Below, piece after piece: positions 47,846 to 59,564 of a stretch of DNA of 64,000 nucleotides (position 1 is its first letter; every line of letters starts with the position of its first letter). The notes below the pieces were generated by a model that was given only the letters and a program-made list of their open reading frames with translations, was not told the DNA's origin and searched no databases. A program made the translations under genes and the position numbers. Origin of the DNA: Auriscalpium vulgare (lineage: Eukaryota > Basidiomycota > Agaricomycetes > Russulales > Auriscalpiaceae); NCBI GenBank assembly GCA_019915015.1, contig JAHBBC010000007.1, positions 744,001 through 808,000 on the forward strand. Direction: 5' to 3'.

Positions 47846-50325
47846 TCAAAGCGGTAGATCCATGAGGGCGTGGCCTATGGTTCGGCAGCCTTGTAGACCG
47901 TTTCCTGCTCGTAGCCGGCGCTGGACATCGAGCGCAGTTTCGTCCTCTCCTTCAAGGAATGCTATCGCAGCCTCCAAGAACCACATGTGCTTCTTGATGA
48001 AATGCACGACTATGGTCCCGCCAAGCCGCTGCCCATCGTATCGTGTTTTCCGGCCTTCCCGCTGTCGCCACGCATCCCTCGGAGTCAGAATGCTCTCTAT
48101 CGGTAGCATGTCAGTGCTTTGTAGCATACAGGGTCTATGGGACGCACCTTCGTGCAGCTGCGACATTGCGCTGCCCTCTATCAAAGCTTCGACGCTTTCA
48201 AGAGTCGTCAAGTCAGGCACCGGTGGTGAGTACCTTTCGCCGAAAGTCGACACTGTAGAGTCTGACCACGCAGTCGGTACGCTCGGGTTCGAACTTGGTT
48301 GATGCGAGCCTGGTGCTGCGACAGCCTCCGCTTCGTCCTTCATTTTCTGGAATGGCTTATCGAAATATGCCATGACGCTTTTCCGCACTCGTGTGACCTC
48401 TGAAGGGAATAGAAAACCGTGCGAATAACTGTTCGAGATGTTAGCGGGTTATGCGCGCAAAAAGTCTCCAAGACAGCGACTAACACTGTCCCTGACCGTG
48501 GGTGGTCGTAGATATAACAATGCTCCGACGTCCACCGCACCTCCTCTGCACGAGGATGAATGCGCATCCATTTCGCGGTCTGTTTATCTTCAGCGCCACG
48601 GGTCATGGTCTTCACAACAGGGTCATTGGCGATCCAATCGACGATGCTCCAGCTGAGTCCATACATCTCGCCCGCCATGAAGCGATGTTTGACCAGGTAA
48701 CCCCAGTAGATCAGGGGGTCGTTGAACAACGAGGCCGATGAGGGGCGCGACCTGACCAGACTCGGCGTTTCTTGTGGTGCAAGAGACTGGTATGTTGTCG
48801 ATGGTGAGCCATCTGGAACGTCGATGGTGGTCGCAGATGCGTCGGCAGGATCGCGCCGAACAACTTCCAGGTCTTGTTCCGCGAAATATGCAGTGCTATT
48901 CCCCACGGGCTTGTGCAACGCCACGCGGAGTCTCGCTTCTAGCTCCGCCAGCATAACGAATGAGTCGTCATCCGCTTTGACGACGAAGTCTGGGCGGACC
49001 CAGTCCAGGGGATCTTCCGACGCCAAGTCGGCCCAAGTATGAGGAGGATCGTGCGCTGCCAGCCTGGGAGGCATATTGGTGTGGTTGGAGTATGAGTGCT
49101 GGGGAAGCGGCGTCTGGGTATTGAAATAGAGTGGCGGAACCCATGCCATCTGCGCGGCCCAAGTAAAGAACGTATATGTCTTGCCTCCGTTCATGTTCTC
49201 TGTTACCGGAAGGATAACGATATCATGATATTCTGGGCAATCGAGTAAGCACGAAGAGTTGAAACGATGCATATCGCTACGCACTTTCCATCTCGAGCGT
49301 TATTCTGCGCTCCCAAGCTTTTCGCGGCTGTCCCATGATAAATCGCACGATTGTACGCGACGTACCGTCGCCGCCATCGCCGGCTCCAGCACCTTGTCTG
49401 CTGCGGGGATGGCTGGCCCACGAGGTCCTGATCATCATTCGTCGATCGAAAGAGGAGTCCACAGAGAAGACACCAAGGAATACGCCAGCTGGAGGCAGCG
49501 AGTCGAAATTGGGCGGGGGGAATGCCGGTATGGGTGGGGATGAGGCGACGGCTGACACATTGAAGTATGTTGGGGAAATATTGGACGGTGGGGGGTCGGT
49601 GGATGGAGGTGGAACAGAGCAGTATGCGCGCCATGGTAAGGGCTCTTTATCGGGATTCAATATGTGAATTAATAAGACGGTTATTGAGACTGCGAAGACG
49701 GAGAAGAAAAGGAGTGAGAGGAGCTGTCCACTTGTAAGATCAACGCAGCGTGATTTGTGCAGGTGAAACGTACAATGGTGATTGGGGTCTTGGGAAAGAA
49801 TGGGTGCCGAAATACGCCTCTGAGGAACCGCTTGAGACTTCGAGGGGACCAGCCGCGCTCCCTTCGCCGCCTGCGACCTGCGACCGGACGGAGGTGCCAC
49901 CACCGGGGCCGTTCATCACGGGCCCAGTGGGAGCCGGCCAGAAGCGGCGAGCCTGGCTCACTCTCGGTGTCGCTCGACGACGGCGAGGACGGCCCGGACG
50001 AATAAAATTGGGGGAGAGGAGAGCCGGAACGCGACGGGATGGGCGTGTTCATGGCGGTGGAGCTGAGCGACGTGCGGCTGGAGGCATGCGCGCCGAGCGA
50101 GGATGGGTACAAGAGCGGCGTATAGTCGGGGGCGGCTGTGCGGCTGTTGTGCGCGTTGGACGCCAACGACGACGAGAACGGCGCGCGTGTCCGTGATTGG
50201 GACGCGTATGACACGGAGAGGGATATGGGAGACTCGGGGGAGACTTGGGGGTCGTCAGAGTCTTCGCCCTCGTCGAGCCGCAGCGGGCGGGGGGCTGACG
50301 ACAACGGGCCCAAGTTTGCCGGCAT
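47846..50325 (-). CDS. GT31-family galactosyltransferase-like protein
   Basis: A type II membrane glycosyltransferase, probably Golgi-located. ATG 50325 (MPANLGPLSSAPRPLRLDEG) is followed by a long Ser/Pro-rich cytosolic region with a strongly basic end (GRRRRRERGWSPRSLKRFLR). The membrane anchor is LLSLLFFSVFAVSITVLLIH. The lumenal Gal_T (PF01762-type) domain includes GVFSVDSSFDRRMMIRTSWA (the family RxxxRxTW-like motif), IVRFIMGQPRKAWERRITLE, DIVILPVTENMNGGKTYTFF, and the metal-binding DxD-type motif FVVKADDDSFVMLAELEARL. Then come YWGYLVKHRFMAGEMYGLSW and EHCYIYDHPRSGT. It ends with about 160 residues of less conserved sequence to ALMDLPL. Estimated length is about 750 residues. Donor and acceptor are unknown; fungal members are mostly uncharacterised. 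Confidence 0.85.
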
Positions 50326-50749
50326 GGCGGGAGGAGGGAAGAGGGGAGAGTGTTGGCCGCTCAAAAGGGTAAATAACGCAGAAGATCTGGACAATTATAG
50401 ACAACAACTGATCAACGCCGCGCGAATACCACCCAAGACAGGCGGGCTAGGCTGGCACAACCAGACCTGGAGTCCTCCTCGGCGAGATGGTAAAGAGCAA
50501 GGATGGAAGCAGAGAATGGACGTGCGCATATGTATGCAAAGTACCAACAGCGCTCGGACACGTAAAAAGCTATGCCCGCCCCGCCCGCAGCATCAAACAG
50601 CCTCAGACAGCATATAGGATTATATGCAAGGTCAATCAGTCTCATATCTTGGTATACTATAGCTAGTACAAGTCCATGACAGCTGTCCGAGTCTGCGGTG
50701 CGATTTCCTCCATTACAGTATGTAATGCTTCGACACCCTCAATTGACCC

Positions 50750-52151
50750 TCAGACTCTTGTTCCCAGGATCTTCTGCCAGCTTGGACGTTCCTTCACGGT
50801 ATCCCAGATTACTGCGAGCTTCGCAGCCGGAGCCGTCGTAGCTTGGGTCGGCGTTGCGACTTCGGATCCCGTTGCTCGTGCGCCCGGCGCTACGGTATCC
50901 TTCGGGAGGGCGAACCCGCCCCCGACGTGCTCCTCTAGCTTCGCGATTGCGACAGCGCCGCTGTCCTGCGTGCTACCGCCAGACAGCTCGACCAGCCACG
51001 CCAGCCAGGCCGCGAGGTGCACGTCCACCACCGAGATCTGCTCGCCTAACCGCACAAAGATCAGCCATTGGCGTCTCTTCCCTGGCAACGGATCCGAGTG
51101 CGTACCGAGTGCAAAGGGTCCAACAAGCTGCTGACTGAGTTTCGTGAGAACCACAGACAAGCCCACCTCCCAGGCAGCTTTCGTATTGGCGAAATACTCG
51201 TCACGGGCAGCTTTTCCCGCAGCATCCAGCTCGGCTTCGGCCTTGCTCGCATCCTTCGAGGCCGTCAACAGATCCTCGGTACTCTTCTTCTTCTCCATCC
51301 AGAAACCTTTCGTCCGCTCCGACACGCGAACCTCGTTGATCTCATTCTCCGCGATGAACCGCTCCAGGCCGTCCAGCCTGCCCTTCAAGAATGAAGCGAT
51401 CGTTGGTGCCACACGCTGCAACTCCGCGGAATCGCGTGCGTTCAAATAGAACAGCAGCTCCGGTGCCGCGGGGCTCGAGTGAAGCAGTGTGATGATGCTC
51501 TTCGCTACGGCGGACAACGCGATGGTCGCCGGTGACAGAGCTGGCGCTGGGGCATCAGACGTTGTATGAGTGCGTGAGATGGCGGAGCGCGACCTGTCGA
51601 GGAGCGTGATGATGGCCTATATGCGCACTATTCAATTCAAATCGCACTAGACAACTGAGCGACAAACTCACCTCGACGTCGGTGACAGCCTTATACCGAC
51701 TCTCCGTATCCGCGGACAAAGTGTTCTGCATAGGAACAACCATGGTAGGGACAGTTCCTGTCAAGGGCATCAGATGCTGGCCACATTGCGTGCGGTGAAC
51801 GCACCCTTTGGGTTCAACCTGAGGAACGCGGAGGAGAAGTTCTCGCCCACGGCTGCATACCATCCATGAGGTTGCGTCCTTAATATAACAAATGATAATT
51901 GACAAGACATACAGAGGTCGACGATCTTGAGATCGAGCTCATCCGCGCCATAGCCCTTCTCCTCGCTATAACTTGCATGACGCACAAACTTCATACGATT
52001 GAGTATTGAACGTACATGGCTATCCGGACTGGGGGCGCCGGTGAAACCAGCGGTGTGTCGTGTAGAACGCTGGGGACGTACCGGCATTCGACCAGACGGA
52101 CTTGGGATCGTAGTACAAGACAGCCTTGGGTACGTTTTCTGCGGCGGACAT
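50750..52151 (-). CDS. Glutathione S-transferase-like protein
   Basis: ATG 52151 begins MSAAENVPKAVLYYDPKSVW with a thioredoxin-fold GST N-terminus assembled from small exons: EEKGYGADELDLKIVDL, GENFSSAFLRLNPKGTVPT and MVVPMQNTLSADTESRYKAV, including the NPKGxVP cis-proline motif that positions glutathione. The large last exon is an all-helical C-terminal part (SIITLLHSSPAAPELLFYLN, FWMEKKKSTEDLLTASKDAS, LIFVRLGEQISVVDVHLAAW), with the LxxxDxxLxxW-type pattern of GST C-terminal domains. It ends WQKILGTRV at 50750. About 370 residues, longer than typical GSTs (about 220) because of an added helical stretch. Activity is inferred from the fold only. Divergent from the SGT1-like gene. Confidence 0.75.
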
Positions 52152-52564
52152 GAGAACGTATAGCAGAGAGGAAGGGCGGTGGCAGAAGGGCGCGCGGGGA
52201 GACAGAAACTGCAAAGCCCGGAGATGAACGGTAGTATGACATCACCACGTACGGGGTCGCTGTATTTGCGGCGATTTACGCAGCCTCGAGGTTCGACGTC
52301 TCCAAGCCTGGCCGACGCCTGGCCATCGATCGCCGTGACCACGTCGTACACAACCCTGCTGGACAACATGCCTGGAAGATATGCAACACAACGCGATGCC
52401 GAGGACAACACGTCGAACAAAAGCGAGCCACCTCACAAGAACGCGTCAACGCATTTGGCTGCGTACAACTGCACGTGCCGAAGTTTCTAGACGCTTTCTT
52501 CTTCTGTTTTATATACAGGAGTCGCTGCACCTCCTTTCACCGTACACACCCCCAACCCAACATC
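52152..52564. promoter_or_regulatory. Divergent promoter of the GST-like and SGT1-like genes
   Basis: 413 bp between divergent ATGs, with GCACGTGC (core 52472-52477) and a TTTATATAC TATA-like element at about 52509-52517, roughly 50 bp before the SGT1-like ATG. Confidence 0.55.
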
Positions 52565-53337
52565 ATGACCACCCTCAGGTAACCCAAGTCTGCGAGTGTT
52601 GCCACGCAAAACACTTATGCAGACCACAGACACGAGTTCTACGAGACCGACGACAAGCTCGTCCTCTCCATCTTTGATCGTGGCGCCGACCCCGCCCAAG
52701 TCTCTATCACTTTTGAGCCTAGAAGCGTTGAGTGCATTTTCTGCTCGTTCACCGGACTGCTATCTCAGACTCGTTCTGCAGCTCGTATACGAGAATGGAG
52801 ACAAGAAGCTCGTCCTCTCGCCACTCAAGGGTCAAATCATCCCGACTCAAAGTACACATGTAGTAGGAAAGGTTAAGGTCGAGGTTAAGCTCGCGAAAGC
52901 TGCGCATTCACGATGGGGCGGGCTAGTGGGCGATGCCCCGGATCGTGCGTCCTCTCAACACCTGTGCGCCACACATGCCACTCACATACATGCCTGCAGC
53001 CCTCGTCGCGTCATCTTACGTGCCACCTCACGAGACCAAGCCGGGAAGCAGCCTTCCACAGGCTCGCACGAACTGGGACAAACTGACAACGACCATCCTT
53101 GAGTCTGAGAAGCCCAAGTCGAGCACGGAAGATCCCAACGTAAATGGAGACAATACTCTTAACGAGTTCTTCCAGAATCTCTATGGGAATGCGGATGAAG
53201 ACACCAGGCGTGCGATGATGAAAAGCTTCCAGGAGAGCGGCGGAACGGCGCTGAGCACTAACTGGTCAGAAGTCGGCAAGGGCCCGGTGCCTATCAAGCC
53301 GCCGCAGGGGAGCGAGGCAAGGAAGTGGGGAGAATGA
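52565..53337 (+). CDS. SGT1-like co-chaperone (CS and SGS domains)
   Basis: Sgt1 bridges Hsp90 and SCF/kinetochore clients. Four exons: MTTLR joined to HEFYETDDKLVLSIFDRGAD and PAQVSITFEPRS (CS domain start), LVYENGDKKLVLSPLKGQII, then VVGKVKVEVKLAKAAHSRWG (CS end). After a linker comes the SGS domain: ARTNWDKLTTTILESEKPK, LNEFFQNLYGNADEDTRRAM, MKSFQESGGTALSTNWSEVG and the final PPQGSEARKWGE. About 200 residues. Yeast and plant Sgt1 have an N-terminal TPR domain; here translation starts directly at the CS domain and no TPR is found upstream. ATG 52565 is supported by the intron joining it in frame to the CS domain. The acceptor accacag was chosen over an earlier gcag because only it gives the CS frame. 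Confidence 0.88.
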
Positions 53338-53720
53338 TTGCAGAGGTTCTTTGCACGTTGTTTGCTGTATCTTGTTGGATTGTTCGCGAGCTTTGCCTTG
53401 CAAGTCATCTGGTGTTCCTGACGCGATGAGGTGGCAATCATGGAGGGCTCGCCGTGAGACAGCGCGCGACCCTAGTGTAAACGTATCATACAAGTAAATT
53501 GCATGCGCGACAGGCGTTTGGGTGCAACTGCTGAAGAAGGTTTGCCCGCCTCGGGTGCCCACACATCCATACTACACAGAGAGATCAGCTTCGCGAATGA
53601 TCGCCCGACTAGAAGTAAACCTGCCTTGCGAGTGGTAGCACACTCCTACGAAAGCGTCACCACCCTATCAACCTTGGCGCTGTGCAAAGATGAGTTTTTC
53701 AAGTCTGAGCACGCCGGACG
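53338..53720. other. Convergent 3' flanks, no gene
   Basis: 383 bp between the convergent SGT1-like and bL36m genes. No coding or RNA-gene signal is recognised. Confidence 0.5.
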
Positions 53721-53960
53721 TCAAAAACGGACCTGTTTATGTCTTGGATTTTTTGAGCACAGGACGTAGAGCCTCCCCTTCCTTCGCACGATGGCGCATC
53801 CGTCGCACATAACCTTCACGGACGAGCGGACCTTCATGCCTCTCGCGAGAGCTGGCACGGCGGCAACAGGTAGATGGCGGGCATGGTGTGTGTGCGGTAG
53901 CTGCGCCAGCCGTAGGCGACCCAGCAGAGGCCTGGTCGTGGAAAGGAGAGCTCGAAGCAT
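53721..53960 (-). CDS. Mitochondrial ribosomal protein bL36m
   Basis: A single-exon gene of 79 residues. The N-terminal 40 residues form an Arg/Leu/Ala-rich mitochondrial presequence ([20 protein letters not shown]). The mature part [20 protein letters not shown], then [15 protein letters not shown] is the bacterial L36 type with its C-x2-C ... C-x4-H zinc-binding pattern. bL36 is the smallest protein of the large subunit, near the peptidyl transferase region. The start at 53960 is the ATG directly before the presequence. An upstream extension of the frame is ignored because the transporter gene starts divergently 208 bp away. Confidence 0.93.
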   Translation of the reverse strand: MLRALLSTTRPLLGRLRLAQLPHTHHARHLPVAAVPALARGMKVRSSVKVMCDGCAIVRRKGRLYVLCSKNPRHKQVRF

Positions 53961-54168
53961 GGCAGCGAGGGACCAGGACGACGGAGACCAACCGCGAAGT
54001 ATGCAGCGATGCCACGTGGACGGGCCGGAATGCCGACTTCCACTTGCCAACACCTGCGCTACGTCGTACTCGGCCGGACAGCCCTCAGCCTCGTTCTTGG
54101 TAGCCAGGACATGCTCAGCCTTCTGCCATCCACCGCCCTCTTGCAACACTCACATTCTCCAGCGATCC
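53961..54168. promoter_or_regulatory. Short divergent promoter of bL36m and the DMT transporter
   Basis: 208 bp between two divergent ATGs, with CCACGTGG (core CACGTG at 54013-54018). This is one of the shortest shared promoters in the window. Confidence 0.55.
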
Positions 54169-55607
54169 ATGGCCGCCCATGATAGACATCTAGACCTCCC
54201 TCCCCTCGGCGGCAAGTCTGCCGTCATCTTATTTGCTTTTACCCTCGTCGCCTTCGTCGCAGAAAGTCAGTTGACACAGGTGCGCGCTCCCTCGACGTTG
54301 ATCTACCCACGTCCTGACGTCGTCACAGTATGTTCAGAGTAATCTTGCGTACAGACAGCCCTTCTTCCTCTTGTACGTCTTTTATTCTGACAGCCTTGTA
54401 TCGCTTGCAACTAAATTGCGTCTAGCTACATCGTCCACTCGTCATTCTCCGTCCTCTTCCCACTACACATCTGCTTTATTGCCATCAGCACACGCACGTC
54501 TGTCCGCTCTCTGTTTGCAGGGCTCATCTTCGCCGTCAAGACCCAGTTCGTGACTGCCCAACGAGATGTCGCGACCATCCACCATGCTCCCTTCCCCCTT
54601 TTCCGCTTCGCCAAGCTCATCGCACTCTTGACCATCGGCGCCACTGTGCCTGCCCTGCTGTGGTTCGCGAGCGTCTCATTATCTCCGTCAGTGCCTGTAT
54701 ATTTCTTTCAGACACGCCTATTCAATAGCTGTCCTTTAGAGTGAGCGATCTAAACGCAATCTGGAACACTAATGCGTTTTTCGCATACGCCATCACGGTC
54801 AAACTCTTCAAGCTCTCCTGGGAGCCGCGCAAGCTGGCTGCAGTTTCCCTTGCAACTGCCGGTGTCCTGGCTGTCATATACGGCGGTAGCCAGGCGCGAA
54901 GCCACGAGACAACAGTCGCAAAAGACGCGAAGGACAGTGCGGAAAACACTGCCAGAGCCCCACTCGTGGGTGACATGCTGACGCTGTGCGCGGCGTTCGG
55001 GTACGGCCTGTACCAGGTGATGTACAAGCGCTACGCTGCGCTGCCGTCCGACCCCGAGTTCGAGTCAAGCGACGACGCCTACATGCCCATCTCCATCTCC
55101 ACAGACGATCTCCTCGCGGATGCTATGGCCGATGGCGCCGCTAACGACCTCGGCCTATCCGACGTGGTGTATCCTCCGCCCTTCGGGCTGCACCCGAACT
55201 TCATCACGTCTGGGATCGGCCTCACGACATTTGGGGTACTTTGGATCTTCATTCCAGTACTACATCACACTGGTGGCGAGACATTCAGACTGCCGCCTAA
55301 CTCGTTCACGGTCCTCGCCATCGCGGGCATCGCAACCACCGGTGTCATCTTTAATGCAGGATTAATGGTGAATCATACCTCTCTCAGTCCATGAGTTTTG
55401 CTGACAATGTGTCATCAGACACTTCTGGGTATATGGGGACCCGTAATTGTCTCGGTCGGCAACCTCCTCACCATCGTTCTCGTCTTGGTCTCCGATACCA
55501 TCTTCGGGCACGCAGCAGAAGTTCTCACCATATGGAGCTTGACAGGCTCTGCTGGCATCATTTTGGCGTTTGGAATCTTGGTTTATGATATGCTACAGCG
55601 TCGCTAA
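54169..55607 (+). CDS. DMT-superfamily membrane transporter (SLC35F/YML018C-like)
   Basis: A multi-span transporter of the drug/metabolite (EamA-like) superfamily. Exons give MAAHDRHLDLPPLGGKSAVI, LFAFTLVAFVAESQLTQ, FFLFYIVHSSFSVLFPLHIC, FRFAKLIALLTIGATVPALL, WFASVSLS, DLNAIWNTNAFFAYAITVKL and KLAAVSLATAGVLAVIYGGS. A hydrophilic loop precedes GDMLTLCAAFGYGLYQVMYK, then GIGLTTFGVLWIFIPVLHH, FTVLAIAGIATTGVIFNAGL and a last exon pair with LGIWGPVIVSVGNLLTIVLV and LTGSAGIILAFGILVYDMLQ. About ten hydrophobic segments, about 430 residues. The closest group I can name is the vacuolar/endomembrane YML018C-THI74-like set. Substrate unknown. Confidence 0.85.
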
Positions 55608-56067
55608 TCAATGCGAGTTCTTCCAATAGACAGGGTGGATTCTCAGTGGATTTGCTCCTAAACGCATCATGCCATGCGACACCACAATGGACGCAGTCTA
55701 AGATCTCAGTTTCCCGACAGTCTCCCTCCCACCGGAATCCGGGCTGAGGATCCTATGGTAGTGGGCGTCGCCCCGATCCCTCCAAGATGGTCTATGAGGA
55801 GACCTTGACCACACTGACCTCCGGATGCTCTATATGGGCCGCTGCAGACGCAGGGCTTCTGAGACATTTGCCGACAGCGTCGAATTCCAGATTTGGTAAT
55901 GCCGACTTTTGCATGCTACCCGAGACCGAGCACCTCACTCGTGCGTGGGGATGTTTCGCGGATACATTCTGCAATATAAAAACTGCCCCCAAGTCCAGTG
56001 GTACCCACCCGCCCACTTCCACTTCCTGACACTCAACAGCTCAGTCACTCAAACAGAATAACGAATC
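55608..56067. promoter_or_regulatory. Promoter region of the subtilisin-like protease gene
   Basis: 460 bp without coding evidence. A TATAAAAA box at 55975-55982 lies about 90 bp before the protease ATG. Confidence 0.55.
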
Positions 56068-57960
56068 ATGCTTTCGTCCACTCTTTTGGCCTATCTGCTG
56101 ATCACTGGATCATCTGCACTTGCTGCACCCTCGGACACTCCCGCTCGCTACATTGTTCAACTCAAGGATTGCACAGTGAAGAGCTCACACCTAGCTTCAC
56201 TCGGCACTGTTAGCGGCAGCGGCGCCAGCAGCGACTGGGATGAAGATGTTATCAACGGATACGCAGGTGTGTACATTGTTGCCGCACGTGTAACCATATT
56301 TACGCGATTAATATAGGCACTTTCGATGCGCAAACGCTGAAAGCTTTGCAAGCATCATCTGATGTACAGGAGATTCACGAAGATGTGCCAGTGAAAGCAT
56401 TTGGTCTTAAAATACAGTCCGTTACCCTTGTTACGATAACTTTTCGCAGGATTGTGGTCAACTTCGTAACAGGACGGACGCACCATGGGGACTCCAGCGC
56501 ATTAGCCAACATGATCGGGTCCATGGCAACGATTCAAGTCTTGATTACACCTACCGATATGATTCTGCCGCCGGCACAGGAGTCGACATCTATGTTTTGG
56601 GTAAGCGGTCGCTGCATTCTCCTATACTCTGACTCAACCGTTTCTGTAGATACGGGTGAGTGATATTAATTAATATCATACATGCGGTTTCACAAAGCCG
56701 ATCGATGAAGGCATCTACGTGGATAATGTATTTTTTTGCTATTCGTGCGGTATAATGGTGCCAACCAAGCTGCAGGAGGACTTTGATGGTCGCGCCAAGT
56801 GGGGTTACACCTACTTCAAGAACGAAACGACGGATGGTAACGGGCACGGCACTCATGCAGCGTCAGTACCTCATTCTGAGAGGTTGTTTGGTCTATCTAA
56901 TACCGCATATAGCGGTTCAGCTGCGGGGACGAGATTTGGATCTGCCAAGGTGAAGGGAGCGAAGCGTTTCCCTACATCGTCGGCTCGCGTTGACGTGTGT
57001 ATGCCATGCAGAACGCAACTTTGATCTCCGTTAAAATTCTCGACGACACAGGGTACGTCCATTTCTATGCCAATGGCAGGCTCTGCAATTGATCTTTTGT
57101 TATTGTTACAGCAACGGCGCGGCATCTACGATGTAAGACCTCATCGTCACAGTGAAGACGTAGTCAATAATGTGTTACTTGCTAGTGTGGCCGGCGCAAG
57201 TTGGGTATCTAAGCAGGTCAAAGCTTCTCGCCGTCCGTCGATTGCCTCGATGAGCTTGGGTGCTCCTGCCTCGAAAGTCATCGATCAAACCGTAGACGCA
57301 GTAAGTTACTATCAGTACTTGATTCATGCATACATCGACCACCTTGTCAGCTTGTGAGACAAGGTATTCACGTCATCGTATGTCCAGCGAATTTCGCACA
57401 CGGAAAGTGCACTCATGTCTCGTTCGCTTAGGTGGCAGCTGGGAACGAGAATCAGGATGTGAAGAATGTGAGTCCGGCCAGAGTCCCGACCGTCGTTACC
57501 GTGGGGGCAAGCAACATCAATGATGGACGTGCCTACTTCTCGAATTATGGTCACCTTGTCGATATCTTTGCTCCCGGCGAAAACATCACGAGCACGTATA
57601 TCGGCAGTCCCACTGTAAGTCGAGGAAGAAACAGTCATTCTGTGTGTTGACGTGCGTCTAGGCCATTGAGGTGGAATCGGGAACGTCCATGGTATGTCTC
57701 CGCCATTGTAAGCCGTGCATTTTTTCATTGGTTGTGTTTAGGCTACACCCTACGTATCTGGGCTGGTCGCATATCTCATCAGTCGTGATGGAAATGTCGC
57801 CCCGCATGTCATGGCGAGCAAGCTCAAGTCGTTGGGCACTAAGAACGTTCTCTCCAATATCCGTAAGCTTGCTATACTCTTACCACACCTGCCGCATTCT
57901 CACATGTCGTTTTTAGCTAAGGGCACAGTCAACGACTTGACCCGAAACGACATCAATTGA
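56068..57960 (+). CDS. Secreted subtilisin-like serine protease (S8, proteinase K group)
   Basis: Signal peptide [20 protein letters not shown], then an inhibitor_I9 propeptide ([33 protein letters not shown]). The mature protease has the full triad: Asp in GVDIYVLDTGIYVDN, His in [20 protein letters not shown], and Ser in [20 protein letters not shown]. Other landmarks are [33 protein letters not shown] and [20 protein letters not shown]. The gene is cut into more than ten very small exons. One is only 6 nt (56650-56655, ATACGG) and supplies part of the catalytic Asp codon, the Thr and part of the Gly of DTG; the next is 17 nt. One join (around 57052-57162, after [10 protein letters not shown]) is uncertain, since the simplest reading gives a TAA unless a larger piece is spliced out. 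Likely an extracellular nutrient-acquiring enzyme. Confidence 0.85.
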
Positions 57961-58140
57961 CGAGTCCGAATTATTGGTTATATGTTCTTATCTATCGGTT
58001 CTGATTTGGACCGAAATAGACATTTTCCATGTGCACCATGTGTGAGCAGCGCACTTGTTTCTCCTACGGTTCCCACCACTGGCATCAGCGGTGCGACTCT
58101 GCGTCACGCTTCGTGTGCTCTTTCGCACCCTTTGTGTGGA

Positions 58141-58147
58141 TATAAAA
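58141..58147 (+). promoter_or_regulatory. TATA box of the isochorismatase-family gene
   Basis: TATAAAA lies 48 bp upstream of the ATG at 58189 and within the short spacer after the protease gene. Confidence 0.6.
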
Positions 58148-58188
58148 CCCAGAGGTGAGTTGAGAACTGCTCCTAGTCTTCGTGCTCA

Positions 58189-59341
58189 ATGTCGACGCCG
58201 GCACCTATACACGACCATCCGATTTCAGGAATGACCGAGCGACCCCGCGTGGACGAGATAACGGAGTATGGCAATGCAGCCTCGTTCTGGGTCGAGTATC
58301 CGTCAGGTCTGCTCGATCTTACGCGATCGGTGCATGCGGAGCCACCTCACAAGCAGGCTTCCGAGCCGCCACTGCAAGGCGGCCAAATCGACATCCCTGT
58401 CGATGGCGGGCGGACAATCCGGGTGGATGCCACGAAGACTGCCCTTATCGTGATCGATATGCAGAAGTAAGGGATTGGGAAGTAACTGCGACATGATCCT
58501 AACTCTACCTCTAGTTTCTTTTTACACCCGGATATCAGGGTGCACCCAACTGGGCTCGCCTGCGTGGATCCGACGCTTAATGTCTTGCCGGCATTGAGAT
58601 CGCAAGGCGCTAAGATTCTATGGGTGTAGGTGGTGGTACATTGTCATCGTATCGAGCGCCTGGCTTAATTCTCCTTCGAACAGGAACTGGGGTCTCACCG
58701 ACCATGAGTTGAAAACCATTCCTCCAGCACTGGTTCGGGGCTTCCGCAAACGCGGCGGCGGCGGGTTTGGCTCCGAGATGTCCGGGAATTGGGGCAGACT
58801 TCTGATGAGGGGAGCAGCGAACGCAGATCTGTATGGGCCTCTGCAAACCGAATACCTCAAAGGAAGTGAGGCGGGCACGGATGTTTGGATTCACAAAAAC
58901 AGGTCATTGCGTGCGATTGTGTTTCGGAAATCTGTGGCTAATTTGCATGGCGCAGGATGAGCGGATTGTGGGGTTATCAAACGGCCCTTGATCTGTATTT
59001 AAAGGAGAATGGCATCACGACGTTGCTATTCGGAGGAGTAAATGCGGACCAGGTAAGTCGAATACTAGTAACATGCCAGTTGACTCTTCTGATATGAAAG
59101 TAAATTAGTGCGTACTGGGCACCGTTGTCGATGCTTACTTCAGAGGATACGATGTCGTGCTCGTCAAGGATGCAACCGCGACCTCGTCTCCTGAAGGCGC
59201 TCTGGAGAACGTGGTGTATAATTCTGGGGGAGTAAGTGAGGTCAATGCAGTTCTCGCGAACCCATCTGACAGTCGGTCCAGAGCTATGGCTTCGTCACAG
59301 ATACTGCACGGATAGTGAAGGCGGTAGAAAGCATGAAGTGA
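58189..59341 (+). CDS. Isochorismatase-family cysteine hydrolase
   Basis: Belongs to the isochorismatase-like alpha/beta hydrolases, which cleave amides or vinyl ethers through an Asp-Lys-Cys triad. ATG 58189 (MSTPAPIHDHPISGMTERPR). All three positions are visible: Asp in TALIVIDMQNFFLHPD, Lys in GTDVWIHKNRMSGLWGYQTA, and Cys in LLFGGVNADQCVLGTVVDAY, followed by FRGYDVVLVKDATATSSPEG. A Gly-rich segment GFRKRGGGGFGSEMSG lies between. It ends VTDTARIVKAVESMK. About 310 residues with an N-terminal extension of roughly 80 residues before the core. Introns are GT-AG and short. Substrate unknown; fungal homologues are mostly annotated only by domain. Confidence 0.9.
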
Positions 59342-59564
59342 GCTAATAATGCTATCAACTGTGTCAATGTGCGCATACAATGCTCCGGGTCTCGAGGCTG
59401 TGTGATTGAATATACAATGTTCTTGTCAAGTTCAAGTTCTCGTGTCTATCGCCTAATCAGGCCAGGCGCATATCGTACAACATCATATGGCTATATAGTA
59501 CAGCTATTAAGGACGAGCTGTCTCTTCGCCGCCAATTTGCTGCGACAGATAGTCATTAGACTTT

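Noticed and set aside
48285..48300. GGGTTCGAA resembling a tRNA B-box
   Set aside because: It lies inside the galactosyltransferase-like coding sequence and no cloverleaf can be drawn around it. A similar string near 29690 lies inside the ligase gene.
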